Source of the DNA: Melastoma dodecandrum
Taxonomy: Eukaryota > Streptophyta > Magnoliopsida > Myrtales > Melastomataceae
Reading direction: 5' to 3'
Length of the DNA: 64,000 bases
Assembly: GCA_029817715.1 (NCBI GenBank)
Contig: JARUPY010000605.1
Coordinates: 3,968,001-4,032,000 of the forward strand
In this document: positions 1 to 10,849 of the stretch, in pieces
Layout of the letters: every line of letters starts with the position of its first letter
Numbering within the stretch: the stretch's first letter is position 1
Notes under the pieces: generated by a model
What the model was told of the DNA's origin: nothing
What the model saw: only the letters and a program-made list of their open reading frames with translations
Database searches by the model: none
Program-made: the position numbers and the translations under genes

Positions 1-15
1 GAAGCTATTGAGCAG

Positions 16-1985
16 ATGCAACCTCCGACAAATGTTAAGGCTGTTCGAAGTTTTCTAGGACACGCTGGTTTTTACAGACGTTTTATTAATGATTTCTCAA
101 AGATTGCTAAGCCTCTTAGTAAATTACTCGAGAATGATGTTCGTTTTGAATTTATTGATGAATGTTTACGGGCCTTTCAGGAGTTAAAAGGGCGTCTAGT
201 CACCACACCTATAGTGATAGCTCCGAATTGGAGTTTATCGTTCGAGATTATGACAGATGCGAATGATTTTGCTGTTGGAGTCGTTCTTGGTCAAAGAAAG
301 GATAAGGTGTTTCATACCATATACTATGCCAGCAAGACGTTATCGGATGCCCAGCTCAATTATGCAACAACGGAGAAAGAGTTTCTTGCTGTTGTTTATG
401 TTTTGATAAATTTCGTTCTTATCTTCTCGGTGCACATATTGTGGTTTATACAGATCATTCGGCAATCAAATACTTGATGGTAAAGAAAGACGCAAAATCA
501 AGATTAATAAGGTGGATTATACTACTCCAAGAGTTCGACATTGAGATTCGCGATAGGAAGGGGGTTGAGAATCCAGTTGCAGATCATCTTTCAAGATTGG
601 AATCTAGAAAGGCCGAAACCGAATTGAGCAAAAGAAAGGATGAAAGGCAGGTGGATGAGAATTTTCCAGACGAACATTTATTTTCCATAATTGCGGCGAT
701 GACTTCAAGCACTCCATGGTACGCATATGTCGTCAACTTTATTGTAAGTAATGAATTTCCGCTAAACTTAAATTTCCATCAACGTAAAAAATTTCTTCAT
801 GATGTGCGATCTTATTTTTGGGATGAACCTTACTTGTTTAAGTTGGGAAAAGATAATTTGTTTAGATGATGTGTCCCGAAAGAGGAACAACTCTTGATAC
901 TTACAGGTTGTCATGCAAGCTTGTATGGAGGTCATTTTGGAGGCATAAAAACAGCTTCAAATATACTTCAAAGCGGATTCAAAGATGCTCATGAGTTTTT
1001 CATGAAATGTGATGAATGTCAAAGCATTGGAAATATTTCTCGGAGGCATGAGATGCCATTGACTAACATTTTTGAGGTTGAATTGTTCGATGTTTGGGGA
1101 ATAGACTTTATGTGTCCGTTTCCCTCGTCGTTTGGGAATTCTTACATTTTGGTTGCAGTGGATTATGTCTCAAAGTGGGTGGAAGTATGTGCATGCCCCA
1201 AGAACGACGCACAGGTGGTGACACGATTCTTGAAGAGGAACATATTCACTCGTTTTGGTACTCCAAGAACTATCATAAGTGATGGAGGTACGCATTTTTG
1301 TAACAAATTATTTGAGAAGTTGCTTTTGAAATATGGAGTGAAGCATAAGGTCACGACGGCATACTACCCGCAAGCCAACGGACAAGTAGAAGTGACAATT
1401 CGGGAGATCAAGCGGATCTTGGAGAAAACCGTTAATCCATCTCGCAAGGACTGGGCAATGAAGCTAGACGATGCACTTTGGGCTTATCGAACAACATTCA
1501 AAACACCCCTTGGGATGTCACCATACCAGCTGGTTTTCGGAAAGAGTTGTCACTTACCGCTGGAACTTGATCACAAGGCATATTGGGCGGTAAGAAAGTT
1601 GAATTTAGATCCACAATTGGCTTTTCAGAAACGTCTTTTGCAGGTACATGAGCTAGAAGAGTTCCGCCTACAAGCATACGAGAGTTCACGGATATACAAA
1701 GAGAAAACGAAATTGTGATATGACAAGAAGATCTTGAACAAAGAATTCCAAGAAGAGCAGCAAGTTCTTCTTTATAACTCTCGTCTTAAACTTTTTCCTG
1801 GAAAATTGAAGTCACGGTGGTCCGGACCATTTGTGGTTAATCGTGTGTTACCTTTTGGAACTGTGGAATTGCAGGGGAATGAAGGACTTTTCATGGTGAA
1901 CGGGCAATGTCTCAAGCCATATTTTGGAGGAATAATTGAGCGGCAACCCAGCATGGCTGCACTTGCCGAGCCAATTTATACATGA
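16..1985 (+). pseudogene. pol fragment: RT end, RNase H, integrase (broken)
   Basis: Four reading-frame pieces in order make up the 3' half of a Ty3/gypsy polyprotein. Piece 1 (16-477) has the RT connection (SFLGHAGFYRRFI) and RNase H start (IMTDANDFAVGVVLGQ). Piece 2 (441-869) continues RNase H from [13 protein letters not shown] after a frameshift near 400-440. Piece 3 (894-1718) holds the integrase zinc-binding end (C..C in KCDECQSI) and the catalytic core with DFMCPF, SDGGTHF and the PQANGQVEV block. Piece 4 (1734-1985) is the integrase C-terminal domain. Stops separate the pieces (TGA near 869, TGA near 1718), so no functional enzyme is made. Confidence 0.85.
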
Positions 1986-3481
1986 AAAGGGAGACAAGAG
2001 TCAAGCCGATGACTATAAATCACGCGCTGCTCGGGAGGCAACCCGATTTTAGTTTTATTTTTCCTTTTATTTTAGTTTACGGTGTCTCATTTCGTTTTAT
2101 TTTAAGTTTTTGCCTTGCTTCTACAATATATAGAAGGACGTGTCCCTTCTTAAAAAAAAAAGTTCTCTGATGATTTCACTCAATTGAAAGACACATAACC
2201 CTAATATCATTATTCTCTTGTCTTTTTAGCTTTTTGTCAAACACAAGCCCCACGAGAGATCAGACAATGACACCAACGACGAGCTACCCCGGGGGAGTAT
2301 TATGTTCCATTCATTCTTTTATACTTTATATTACATCGGGACGATGCATAATCTAGGTTTGGGGGTGCCCCCTCGATGAGACTTCCTCTCACTTTGCTAA
2401 CTCCAGCATACTTCTACCATGTTCGATATGCTAACTCCATCGTTCCCTTTCTTCCTTGGACTACCACACACACCATGGGGTCGCCAACTCTTTTCTTCTC
2501 TGCTTTGTTTTGATTTTGTGGTTATTGTGATCGTTTATTTTGAGTTTGGGTGATCTTTAGAAGTGCGCCTTCACTTTCGCTTTCAATATCTTTTTTAGTC
2601 GTTTTTTTTATGTTGAGTTAAGTTTGTCAATCTCCTCAGTGAAACTTGATGAAATCTTTAATGAGCTGACCCTGATTCACGGATGACTATTAGTGCATTT
2701 TCTCACAACCTATGGAATACTTAAAAACGAATCTTAATTGTTGATTGGACTTAAAGTGTTTTCAAAATGGAATAATTTCTCGGTATGAAGTGTTAGTAAA
2801 TGAAAACAATTTTAGAAATTTAATAACGCATGGTAGTTGGCATTGAGTGGTGCTAGTCACACATTGCTGAAAGCGAGTTTTGGTTAAAAAAAAAGAAAAA
2901 AAAAAGAGAAAACAAATAACGGTTACCAAGGCTCTTAGTACCAATGCTTAGGTGCGTGAAAAAACAATGAAAAGTTGTTTGATTTGCGCCTAATTATGTA
3001 CTTGTGGTGTGAGTCCTTTTTGGTGTACTCGAGCATGGGATTCGAGGGGTGCTTCATCACCTAGTGCCTTGGTCCAACTGGACTGAGAGTCATTGATTGA
3101 ATGCTCGTTACATGGGTGCACTAGATTGTGGTGATACAGTTAGAGTCGTGCAGCCAAAATAAAATTTTGTTAAAGAAAGTGATGAAAAACAACCTCTGGA
3201 TGAGTGGACGATTGGTGTTTGACTTGTTGATTGTTTATTGGAAGTATTTAATTGTTGATTCCACTTCATGACATATTGAGTTGATCATTTTTGGGAAATT
3301 GAATAAAGTTTTTGTTGATAAATGGCTTGACTATGGGAAGTGAGTATATGCATTGCTGATAATATAATGGGAGTGCTTCGAAGAGATTGATTCGGGAGTT
3401 GCTGAGGAACGTCGTTAGCTTTATTTTCGTGTTTTGTTTCTATGCATTTGCTCTAGGACTAGCAAATATTGGGTTTGGGGG
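1986..3481 (+). other. non-coding 3' internal region of the Athila-like element, with polypurine tract
   Basis: No sustained reading frame is seen between integrase and the LTR. The region carries the GGGAGGCAACCCGA signal just after pol. It also has two G-rich polypurine-like stretches, one near 2288-2296 (CCCCGGGGGAG context) and one at about 3470-3480 (GGGTTTGGGGG) immediately before the LTR, the latter placed as expected for the plus-strand primer. Athila elements often carry an env-like frame here; none is recognisable. A block at 2368-2480 recurs inverted at 59867-59978 (see findings). Confidence 0.6.
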
Positions 3482-4865
3482 TGTTGATAACTCTATGAAA
3501 GTAGAGTTATTTGGTACTCTTAACGGGGCTTTACATGCCTAGTTAGACGAGTTTATGTTAGAGTTTTACAAGTTTTTATCGTGTTTTTACTTCAGTTTAT
3601 TTTATTAAATTTTGAGCTTATTTTGAGAATAATTGGAAACTAGTTAATGCATCTTAGATTTGTTTTGATTTGATGTAGGTAAATGAAGAGAATCAGAAGT
3701 TGGGCAAGTGAAAAATAGACGAAATTTGATAAAGTACTGAAAAGTTACAGAAGGTCGAAGGACGCGTCCTTCAATCTCAAGGACGCGTCAGTCTGGAAGA
3801 AGGACGCAACCTTCGACAATTTGCACATGATCTCGCCAAATCACTTGATTCCTTCATTATTACGATTTGAAGAGAGAGAGGCATTAATTAGTTACTCTTT
3901 TTATTATTCTTAGGTTATTTTGTTATTTATTTATTTTCTTAGGTTTTTTTAGAATCTTTGAGAATATTAGGAAATCTTTTAAGGGAACAATATATTCTCT
4001 ATGATAGCCTTAGGAGGAAAGGGGTAGTTTTTTCATTTGTTTTTTAGTTTTTAGACTTTTGCTCTAAGGAGAAGGGGGACGTGCCGACTAGGGTTCGAGA
4101 GAAGATCCGGACGAGGCGACTACCAACCAGATCGGGAGATCGGGAGGGTGTTCCTTATCTATTTTCCTTGATTTTTATGTCGATGTTATTTTCTTCTGAA
4201 CTTTGGATGTTTTTTTATTTTATTATGAACTAATTTTATTATCTAGGGTGCTAAATTTGCAAGACTTGTCAAGGTGATTTTGAACGTGATTTATTTTATT
4301 TGAAAGTCTGGTGTTCTTTGATGTGCTTGCGTGTTTATTTTTCTGAAATACGATTGGCATCGGTTTCTGAAATAACTCGGATTACCTTAGCATCGGGATG
4401 TGTAAGATTAATTCGAGAGGAAAATCGAGGAACAGGTTAATAGAAACTGGAGATAGGGATATCACAGTTGATATTAATTGGATTGACTATTATGAGTAGA
4501 TTAATAATGACCGTAGATATGGATATCATGGTTAATGTTAATTGAATAGAATGCTAGGAGTTAATTGAATATAGATCGTAGGGATACGTCTAATATATAG
4601 GAGATCATGATTTAAATCCTCGGACAGCTTTATCTAAATGTTCGATTGATCCACGAGAAGTTAAGTAAATTTAGTTGCCCTAGGCTTTCTTATTGATATT
4701 TTCTCGTGATCCTTGCTTATTTTATTTTAGTAATTTTCGTTTAATCCATCATTTATTCGATTGGTCTAGATAATATTTAGTGGTTTAATTGGTATTCAAG
4801 AACAATTAGTCCTCGTGGGAACGATATATTAAGTGCTATAATCGATTCGTGTATATACTTGCGCA
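3482..4865 (+). repeat. 3' LTR of the Athila-like element
   Basis: The LTR is inferred to start at TGTTGATAAC right after a G-rich tract and to end near ...TATACTTGCGCA, giving a TG...CA repeat of about 1.38 kb. Both ends are uncertain by a few bases because the partner LTR is outside the window. Inside is a perfect 16-bp palindrome GAAGGACGCGTCCTTC (3757-3772), followed by related copies of AAGGACGCGTC. A similar AGAAGGACGTGTCCC occurs upstream near 2132. Confidence 0.6.
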
Positions 4866-5017
4866 GAACACATTGTTAGCAGGACACCTGTCAGATGGGC
4901 TTTACTTAGTGTTTGGCTGTCCAACTCTTCGAGTCCAAGAATCGGCTGCTGGATAAACGAGTCACGCTTCATGTGGGGTCTGGCTTGATTGAATAGTCTC
5001 AACAGCCATATCTTCCC

Positions 5018-6439
5018 ATGGCTCAAATCAAACCGGAGCTGTCAGGTAGCCGATCCTCATTCTTTTCCTTTGCTTGGTACAAGATCTGGGGAATCCTGCA
5101 AGCCTCTCCTCGTCTAAAGAGGCTGATTCAAGAGGAGAATTCGGCTCATCCATCAGCACTTCCCAGTCCGAGCGAGAAGCCTTCGAAGAAGCGGTCGTCA
5201 GGTGATGTTCGTCCTCCTCTGGTATGTCATATCAGTTCATCTTCACTTGGTTAGTATCCTGGTGAGGAACCAACTATTTTGTGTAATAGGTATCAAGAGA
5301 ACGGAGCCTTCCTCAGCGGGCTCTTCCTCGCAGGGAGCCCGGTCGAAGAAGAAAGCGTCTCATGGGTCTGTCCCCCCAGCATTGTCATGAGTTACTGCTG
5401 ATCGCCTCATTCCCGGGCAAGTATCGTCCGGGAATGTGCCATGTATTAAGCTCCTAGATGCTCGGTATCCTGATAGGAGATTTAGAAGTAACACCAGTTC
5501 CTTTGCTAAAGGTACCGCCGACGTTTCCCCTGCTGCTAACGATGACGTCCCTATTGCTTCTTGGCTAGGCGACTAAGGTAACCTTGAACTGTCCGTCAAG
5601 GTGGAGGAGCCCCCCAGTGAAGTGGTGCGTGAAGTTCCGCCCCCACCCCCAAGGGATGAGGCCAGGGTCACATTAGTTGATGATGAGCGACAAAGGCTTC
5701 TCAAGGTAGGGCGATAGAAGTTCCCCAGGAACAGGTGACAAAAAATAAGGAAGCCCCCTAAGGCGAGGCGACGGAAGCCACCCAAAGCCATGTGACGGAA
5801 GCTCCCCAAGGCCCTCAAGCGCAGGCGACCCTCTTAAGATTTAGAGTTTTGTCCATGGATTACTCTCAAGTCAATGTCTGACTTAAGCGTACCTCATGGC
5901 AGCCCTTGCATTCTCTACTCGCCTCCTTCGTCACCATTCTCGAGCGTGGAGTTGGCTCTGAGGACGAGTCGTCGCCCTAACAGCTTTAGCGGGTGAGTTG
6001 GGGCAAGTGAGCGCGGATTTGCATGAGCTGAAGATTATGCTCTCGCTTCTTTGAAGATCCCTTTGGTGCTCGTGGGGCGAGCAACAAGAGGATCTCACGC
6101 TCAAAGAGAAGCTGGAAGAGAAGAAGAGCTCCTTGTCTCAGCCGTTTCCATCTTCTGCTCGGGTGCACGAGCTGTCTCTTGAAGAAGCCGATCTCTTCAA
6201 GAGGAGAGAAGAGTTGTAAGTTACTCTCTAGCGTCTCCAGGAAGATCTAGACGTTACCAGCACAAGCCTGAATGCTGCTCGTGCGGACGAAGCAGCTAAG
6301 CGTGTGACCGCCGATCATGAGCGAGAGACAATGGAGAGAGAATGAGACAAAGCCCTAGATGTTGAGGCAAAGGAGATGCTGGTAGCTGCAATGATGGATC
6401 GGGCGAAGCGCCTGCTGTATTCTTTACCTCCTGTATGAG
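5018..6439 (+). pseudogene. Remnant of an antisense gene in the decayed Tat-type element
   Basis: Short + strand pieces lie antisense to the retroelement, just beyond its integrase end. They include a Lys/Ser/Pro-rich stretch (KPSKKRSSG, about 5180-5205), exon-like starts after AG (TAATAG before IKRTEPSSAGSS at about 5290), and a coiled-coil-like tail rich in E, A, R and D (about 6090-6370; for example ADHERETMERE). This order (basic linker, short exons, coiled coil, then convergent integrase) mirrors the antisense PMD gene at 34753-38043. The N-terminal PMD part is absent. I infer common origin from layout and composition, not from clear residue identity. Confidence 0.45.
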
Positions 6440-6460
6440 ACACTACGTTTGTATTTGCCC

Positions 6461-9393
6461 CTACATCGTGGGGAAACGTTTTGAAATGGTGTTTTTGTGG
6501 ATTTCCCACATTGTTGGCTTATACCTTTTCAGGTATTTGCCATTAATCTTGAGGTCGTGAACTGACCCGTCAAGCCCACCTAGGCAGTATGAATTCCCAT
6601 GGTGAGATTCAATTACCTGGAAAGGGACTTCCCAATTCGATGTCCATTTTTCATGGAAGTAATCACGGACTCCCTCAGGTAATCTCAATTTCCAGACTAG
6701 ATCGCCTTTGCTGAATGATCTAGGGACCACCTTCTTGTTGTAGTAGTAGGCGATATTCTTTTTATGAACCTCTAGATGGTTTAGCACGTTGATCCTGGTG
6801 GTTTCTAGATTCTCCAGTTCAAAATGCATGTCCCCATCGTACCCCTCGTGTTCTCCAAGGTGTTTAAGGAGTCTAAGCGATTGATGTCGCACTTTTATTG
6901 GAAGCATCGCTTCATGGCCGTACACGAAATTGACCGGTGCGATGCCCATGCTTTCCCTTTTTGTAACTCGGAGTGCCCATAACGTCTCGTGAAGTAGGGT
7001 ATGCCATGTGCACGGGTTATTTCTGATCATCCTCTGTACAACCCGATTTATGAGTTTGTAGGAGGCCTCTGCTTACCCATTTGGCTGAGCATAATACGGG
7101 GTTGAATTGAGTACTTTAAACCCAAAATCTTCGGTGAACTCGTCCATAAGCTCGCCATTGAACACTATTGCGTTGTCTACTACTATACTTTGGGGAATTC
7201 CGTATCAGTAGAAAATGAAGTTCTTAATGAACTCAATTACATCCTTCTAGTTGATAGACTTATATGCTGCCGCCTCTGCCCACTTGGTAAAGTAATCCGT
7301 GGCGACGAGTATATAAGCATCTCCCATACTCGAGTGAGGATGAATTTCTCCCATGATGTCTAGTGACCATGTCCTAAACAACCATGGCTTTAATATGACA
7401 TTCATGTCGGTAGCAGGGGTTCGCTTTACTGGCCCGCATTGCTGGCACGCCTGGCAGGCTCGAGCCATTTCGATGCAGTTCTTGACCATTGATGGCCAGT
7501 AAAAGCCGCGTCGTTTGATTGACCAACTCATCATGATCCCTGCCTGATGCGCTCCACACAACCCTTCATGTGTTTTCATCATGATTGGGATGGCTTCGTC
7601 TAGGTCGACGCATCTTAAGAGGACCTTCTCATTGGTCTTTCTATAGAGGACCCCGTCGAGCAGCGCGTAGTGCCTAGCGATCACTCAGATCTTTCTCTCG
7701 ACTTTCGTGCTAGTATCTTCGAGGAATCGTCGTATTGGTTCTCACCAATCCTCTTTCAGTTCGAATAAGTCAGCGGTATGAACCTCCTCGTTTTTTTATC
7801 TCGCCACTGTTTTGGAACTCTAATCGTTTGCTTAAGAACAAGGTCGTATCATCTTTTGGTGAGTCGTTTGTCAACCTAGAGGCCAACTGTGCCAAGTAGT
7901 TGGCTTCTTGGTTGCTGCTCCGCTTCACGTGTATAACCACTGCTGTGTCTAGCTTCGCAAAGAGCTCTTTTTATCTTCGTAAATATTGACCGAGATGAGG
8001 TGAGTAGCACTCGCTTTGATCTAAGAGCTGTTGGATCACCAACTGTGAGTCACCGCATATTTTGACATTTCCCAATTTCCAGTCCAGCGCAATATGCAAG
8101 GCCAAGACTAGGACCTTATACTCTGCTTCATTGTTAGTTACTTTTCCAATGAGGCGACAAGCCACCCTGGTTTCCTCTTTCCATGGTATCTTGATAAAGA
8201 AGCCCACGCCAGGATCCGTTGACCCAAATGGTCCAACTTTCACACGGGTGAACTTCCTCATGTGAGGAATCGAGACTGCCTTCACCATATTGGGTGATGA
8301 ATTCAGCTAAGGCGTGACCTTTAACCGAAGCTTGCGGCTTGTGGTAGATATTGTAGGTTGAGAGGACCAAAGTCCACTTGTCGATTCTTCCCGTGAGCAA
8401 AGGGTTGTCAAAGAATACCTTAGTCACAGGGGTCTTAGAGATGACATATACATCATTAGACCCGATGTAGTGTCTGAGTTGTATACTGCACGGCATACCT
8501 TCTCAGTTGGAGTATATCGCTGCTCTGTCTCCGTGAGGAGATGAGACAGATAATAAATCGCTCTTTCTATTCCATCTTGTTCTTATGCTAGTGTTGACCC
8601 GATGGTAGACTGGGATGCAGCCACAAAAAAAATGTATGGTACGTTCATTATATCGAGAGCAATCGTCCATAAAGAACATTAGCTCATGGCCTGCTGGTTT
8701 GTCTATAAGGACATCAGCGACGGGAATGGGGTACTCATCTTTAGGTGTTGCCTTATTTAGGTCGCGGAAGTCTATATATACCCTGATCTTGCTGTTCTTT
8801 TTGACGACGGGTACTTTGCTAGAAATCCAGTCTACGTACTTAGCCGTCTTGATGTAAACGGCTGTAAACAACTTTTTAATTTCGTCGTATACCATCTGAG
8901 CTACTTCCCATGACATCCTCCTCATAGTCTGTTTTACGGGCTTGAAATTGCTATATGTCGGGATTCGATGTTCGACCAAGTTCCGGTTTAGTCCAGGCAT
9001 CTCGGTGTAGTCCCACGCGAAACAATCTTTATAGGTATGGAGAACCTTACTTATGTCATATGCTCCGGTCTCACTCTTGAGTGAACTAAGATAGGTTACG
9101 CGTGGTGAGTTAGTGGTCCCTAGGTTTATTTCTTTCAAAGGATCGCACGGAATAACAGAAGTATTAGCAACTTCTTTATTAATATTTATCATGTCTTGGC
9201 ATGTTTGAGGAAACACATTACATCGTGTCTCGTTTATTTTGGATGCCTTATAAATAGATAATCTCTCCAGGACATCTGATATCGGGTCGAGTACTTCACT
9301 CCCAATTAGATGAGGATGGGTTGAGGAGTCCATCGGGCTCCAAATCTGTCTCTGCATGCTGAGCATTGGTGTCATTTCGTATCCCGGCCTCAT
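6461..9393 (-). pseudogene. pol remnant: RT, RNase H, integrase (broken, internally deleted)
   Basis: From right to left: RT (8503-9393) with FAWDYTEMPGL, the IRVYIDFRDLNKATPKDEYP block and LMFFMDD. RNase H (7971-8496) has RHYIGSNDVYV and the second RNase H-like part ICGDSQLVIQQL, the duplicated RNase H layout known for Tat elements. The integrase zinc domain (7247-7684) has HEGLCGAHQAG and CQACQQC. The integrase C-terminus is 6461-7030. The RT palm with the YxDD site is missing: frame and homology jump from SRYN straight to the VPYIFFVAAS region at about 8663. Several stops and frameshifts are present. Confidence 0.85.
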
Positions 9394-9486
9394 TCATATC
9401 TTTCTCCAAAGGAGTCAAATCTTCATTGACCTCGAGCTGCAGTTCGTCGCCCCACCCAGTTGGAACGATTGGGTTCCGAGGTGGCG

Positions 9487-10764
9487 CTACGGTGGTCCTT
9501 CATACGAAACCAGGAACTCGTAGCCTGTTTCGCCCAGAGGGCCGACGTTCAGGTCTCCTAGAGCATACCTCTGCTTCAGTGTTATATCTTTGACTTGCTT
9601 GACTGCCCTTGCACAAACATAAGGTATATTAGCATTTTCATTCGCCTCTCTTATGATAACGTCTAAACCATACTTTCCCCATAGTAGAAGTTCTTGGTGG
9701 AAAGTAGAGGGTATGGCACCAGCTTTGTGGAGCCAATCCCTCCCGAGCAGGCCACTAAAAGAGGGCTTTATGTCAATGATGAAGGAAGCTGACTTATTTT
9801 CGTGTGTACCCACTCAAAATCTGGCGGAAACCACGCCTAAACAAGAAGAGGTGATCCCGTTGAATTCGTTGACTCTAATATCAGTCTCTCCATGTTCAGC
9901 TATGTCATCCCTTAGGCTTTCATAAGATTCGAGGGGGAACAGATTAATAGTCGCTCCGTTATCAATAAGGACGCGACGCATTGCCACGTTGTTGATCGTC
10001 GCCTGAATGTGGAGCGGGAACATGTGTTTCCGTAATGGCGCCGGAAGCTCTCTCAACCACCTACTTGGAAAGTTCCGCGGTATTTCGATGGCAGTGTTAG
10101 GATTAAAAGGTAGTGTTAGCCTACTTTCTGTCTGATTGCCTTCTTTCTTGGCGAACTTAGCTGGTAGCATGAGGACGTTGCAGCTAGTTCCGTTTGCCTC
10201 GGGTGGTGTCCCGGATTGAACTGGGTTGCAATCTCTTAGCGAGTTTGAAGCAAAGTCGCTTTCACTTGACTGCGAAGCTTTTTGGGTTTCAGGGACTGCC
10301 GGCTTGGCATGTTTCTCCGCAGCGCGCCGCGTCCTCCTTTCTCTTTGCTTTTTGGTTTTCTCAGTGGGTATCTGGGGTTGCGTTCCCATACCCACTTTCT
10401 GCCACATTCCCACATCTGGGAGGACAAGAACACGAACAAAGCATGAGTTTCCGAGGAGTTGCAGGCGATTATCAACTTGAATAAACTTCCTTTTGTGCGG
10501 GTCATAACCTCTCTTGAGGTTTCATCTGGGTGAAGTCTCCGAAGAGTGAGTGAATTCGGAGTAAGATATGTTACCTGATGGAGGGTCTACCCTTTCCACC
10601 TTGATCTTTCCCTCAGATGCCAAACTGGCCAGTAGCAGGAAGTACTGGTTGCAGCAGAGTTGACAAATCTGGGTGATGAGTACTTTGTGCGCTGCTATTA
10701 GCTTGCACCTGTAACAGAGCATGTCAACTGTTAGAAATTGGGCTATTGATGTCCCCTTTTTCAT
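9487..10764 (-). pseudogene. Protease and Cys-rich leader remnant of the Tat-type element
   Basis: Three adjoining frames (10522-10764, 9814-10413, 9487-9813) match the region between gag and RT of the element at 33586-47121. The first has CYRCKLIA followed by ITQICQLCC, a possible metal-binding Cys cluster. The second has the retropepsin-like site VLIDNGATINLFP and the third continues with PSFSGLLGRDWLHKAGAIPS. The catalytic triplet is D-N-G in both elements in the window rather than the usual D-S/T-G. Frame breaks separate the pieces. Nothing resembling gag follows to the right of 10764, so the copy seems truncated there. Confidence 0.75.
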
Positions 10765-10849
10765 CGCATGCTCGTCGCCCCGAGGGCGATCTCGTCACTT
10801 TGTGTTTTCCTTCGCCTGTTGGGATACAAGGCGATCATTAGAGTATACT

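Larger units (their letters stand above)
1..4865 (+). mobile_element. Athila-like Ty3/gypsy retrotransposon, 3' part
   Basis: The window opens inside a pol gene and runs through RNase H, integrase, a long non-coding 3' region and one LTR. The order RT-RNase H-integrase is Ty3/gypsy. The integrase C-terminal block (FPGKLKSRWSGPF, about 1794-1832) and the conserved GGGAGGCAACCCGA signal just after pol (about 2033-2046) are, as I recall, typical of Athila-lineage elements. The 5' half and 5' LTR lie outside the window, so no target duplication can be checked. Confidence 0.8.
4866..10800 (-). mobile_element. Decayed Tat-type Ty3/gypsy element (no LTRs found)
   Basis: Reading right to left are a Cys-rich leader, protease, RT, RNase H and integrase. 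All match segment by segment the better-preserved Tat-type element at 33586-47121, including the block IAQFL...LL/C-Y-RCKLIA...ITQ.C..CC and the protease site VLIDNGAT. Downstream of integrase is opposite-strand coding debris, in the same position as the antisense gene of that element. The gag region is missing and no LTR pair could be recognised. The many frameshifts and stops suggest an old copy. Confidence 0.75.
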
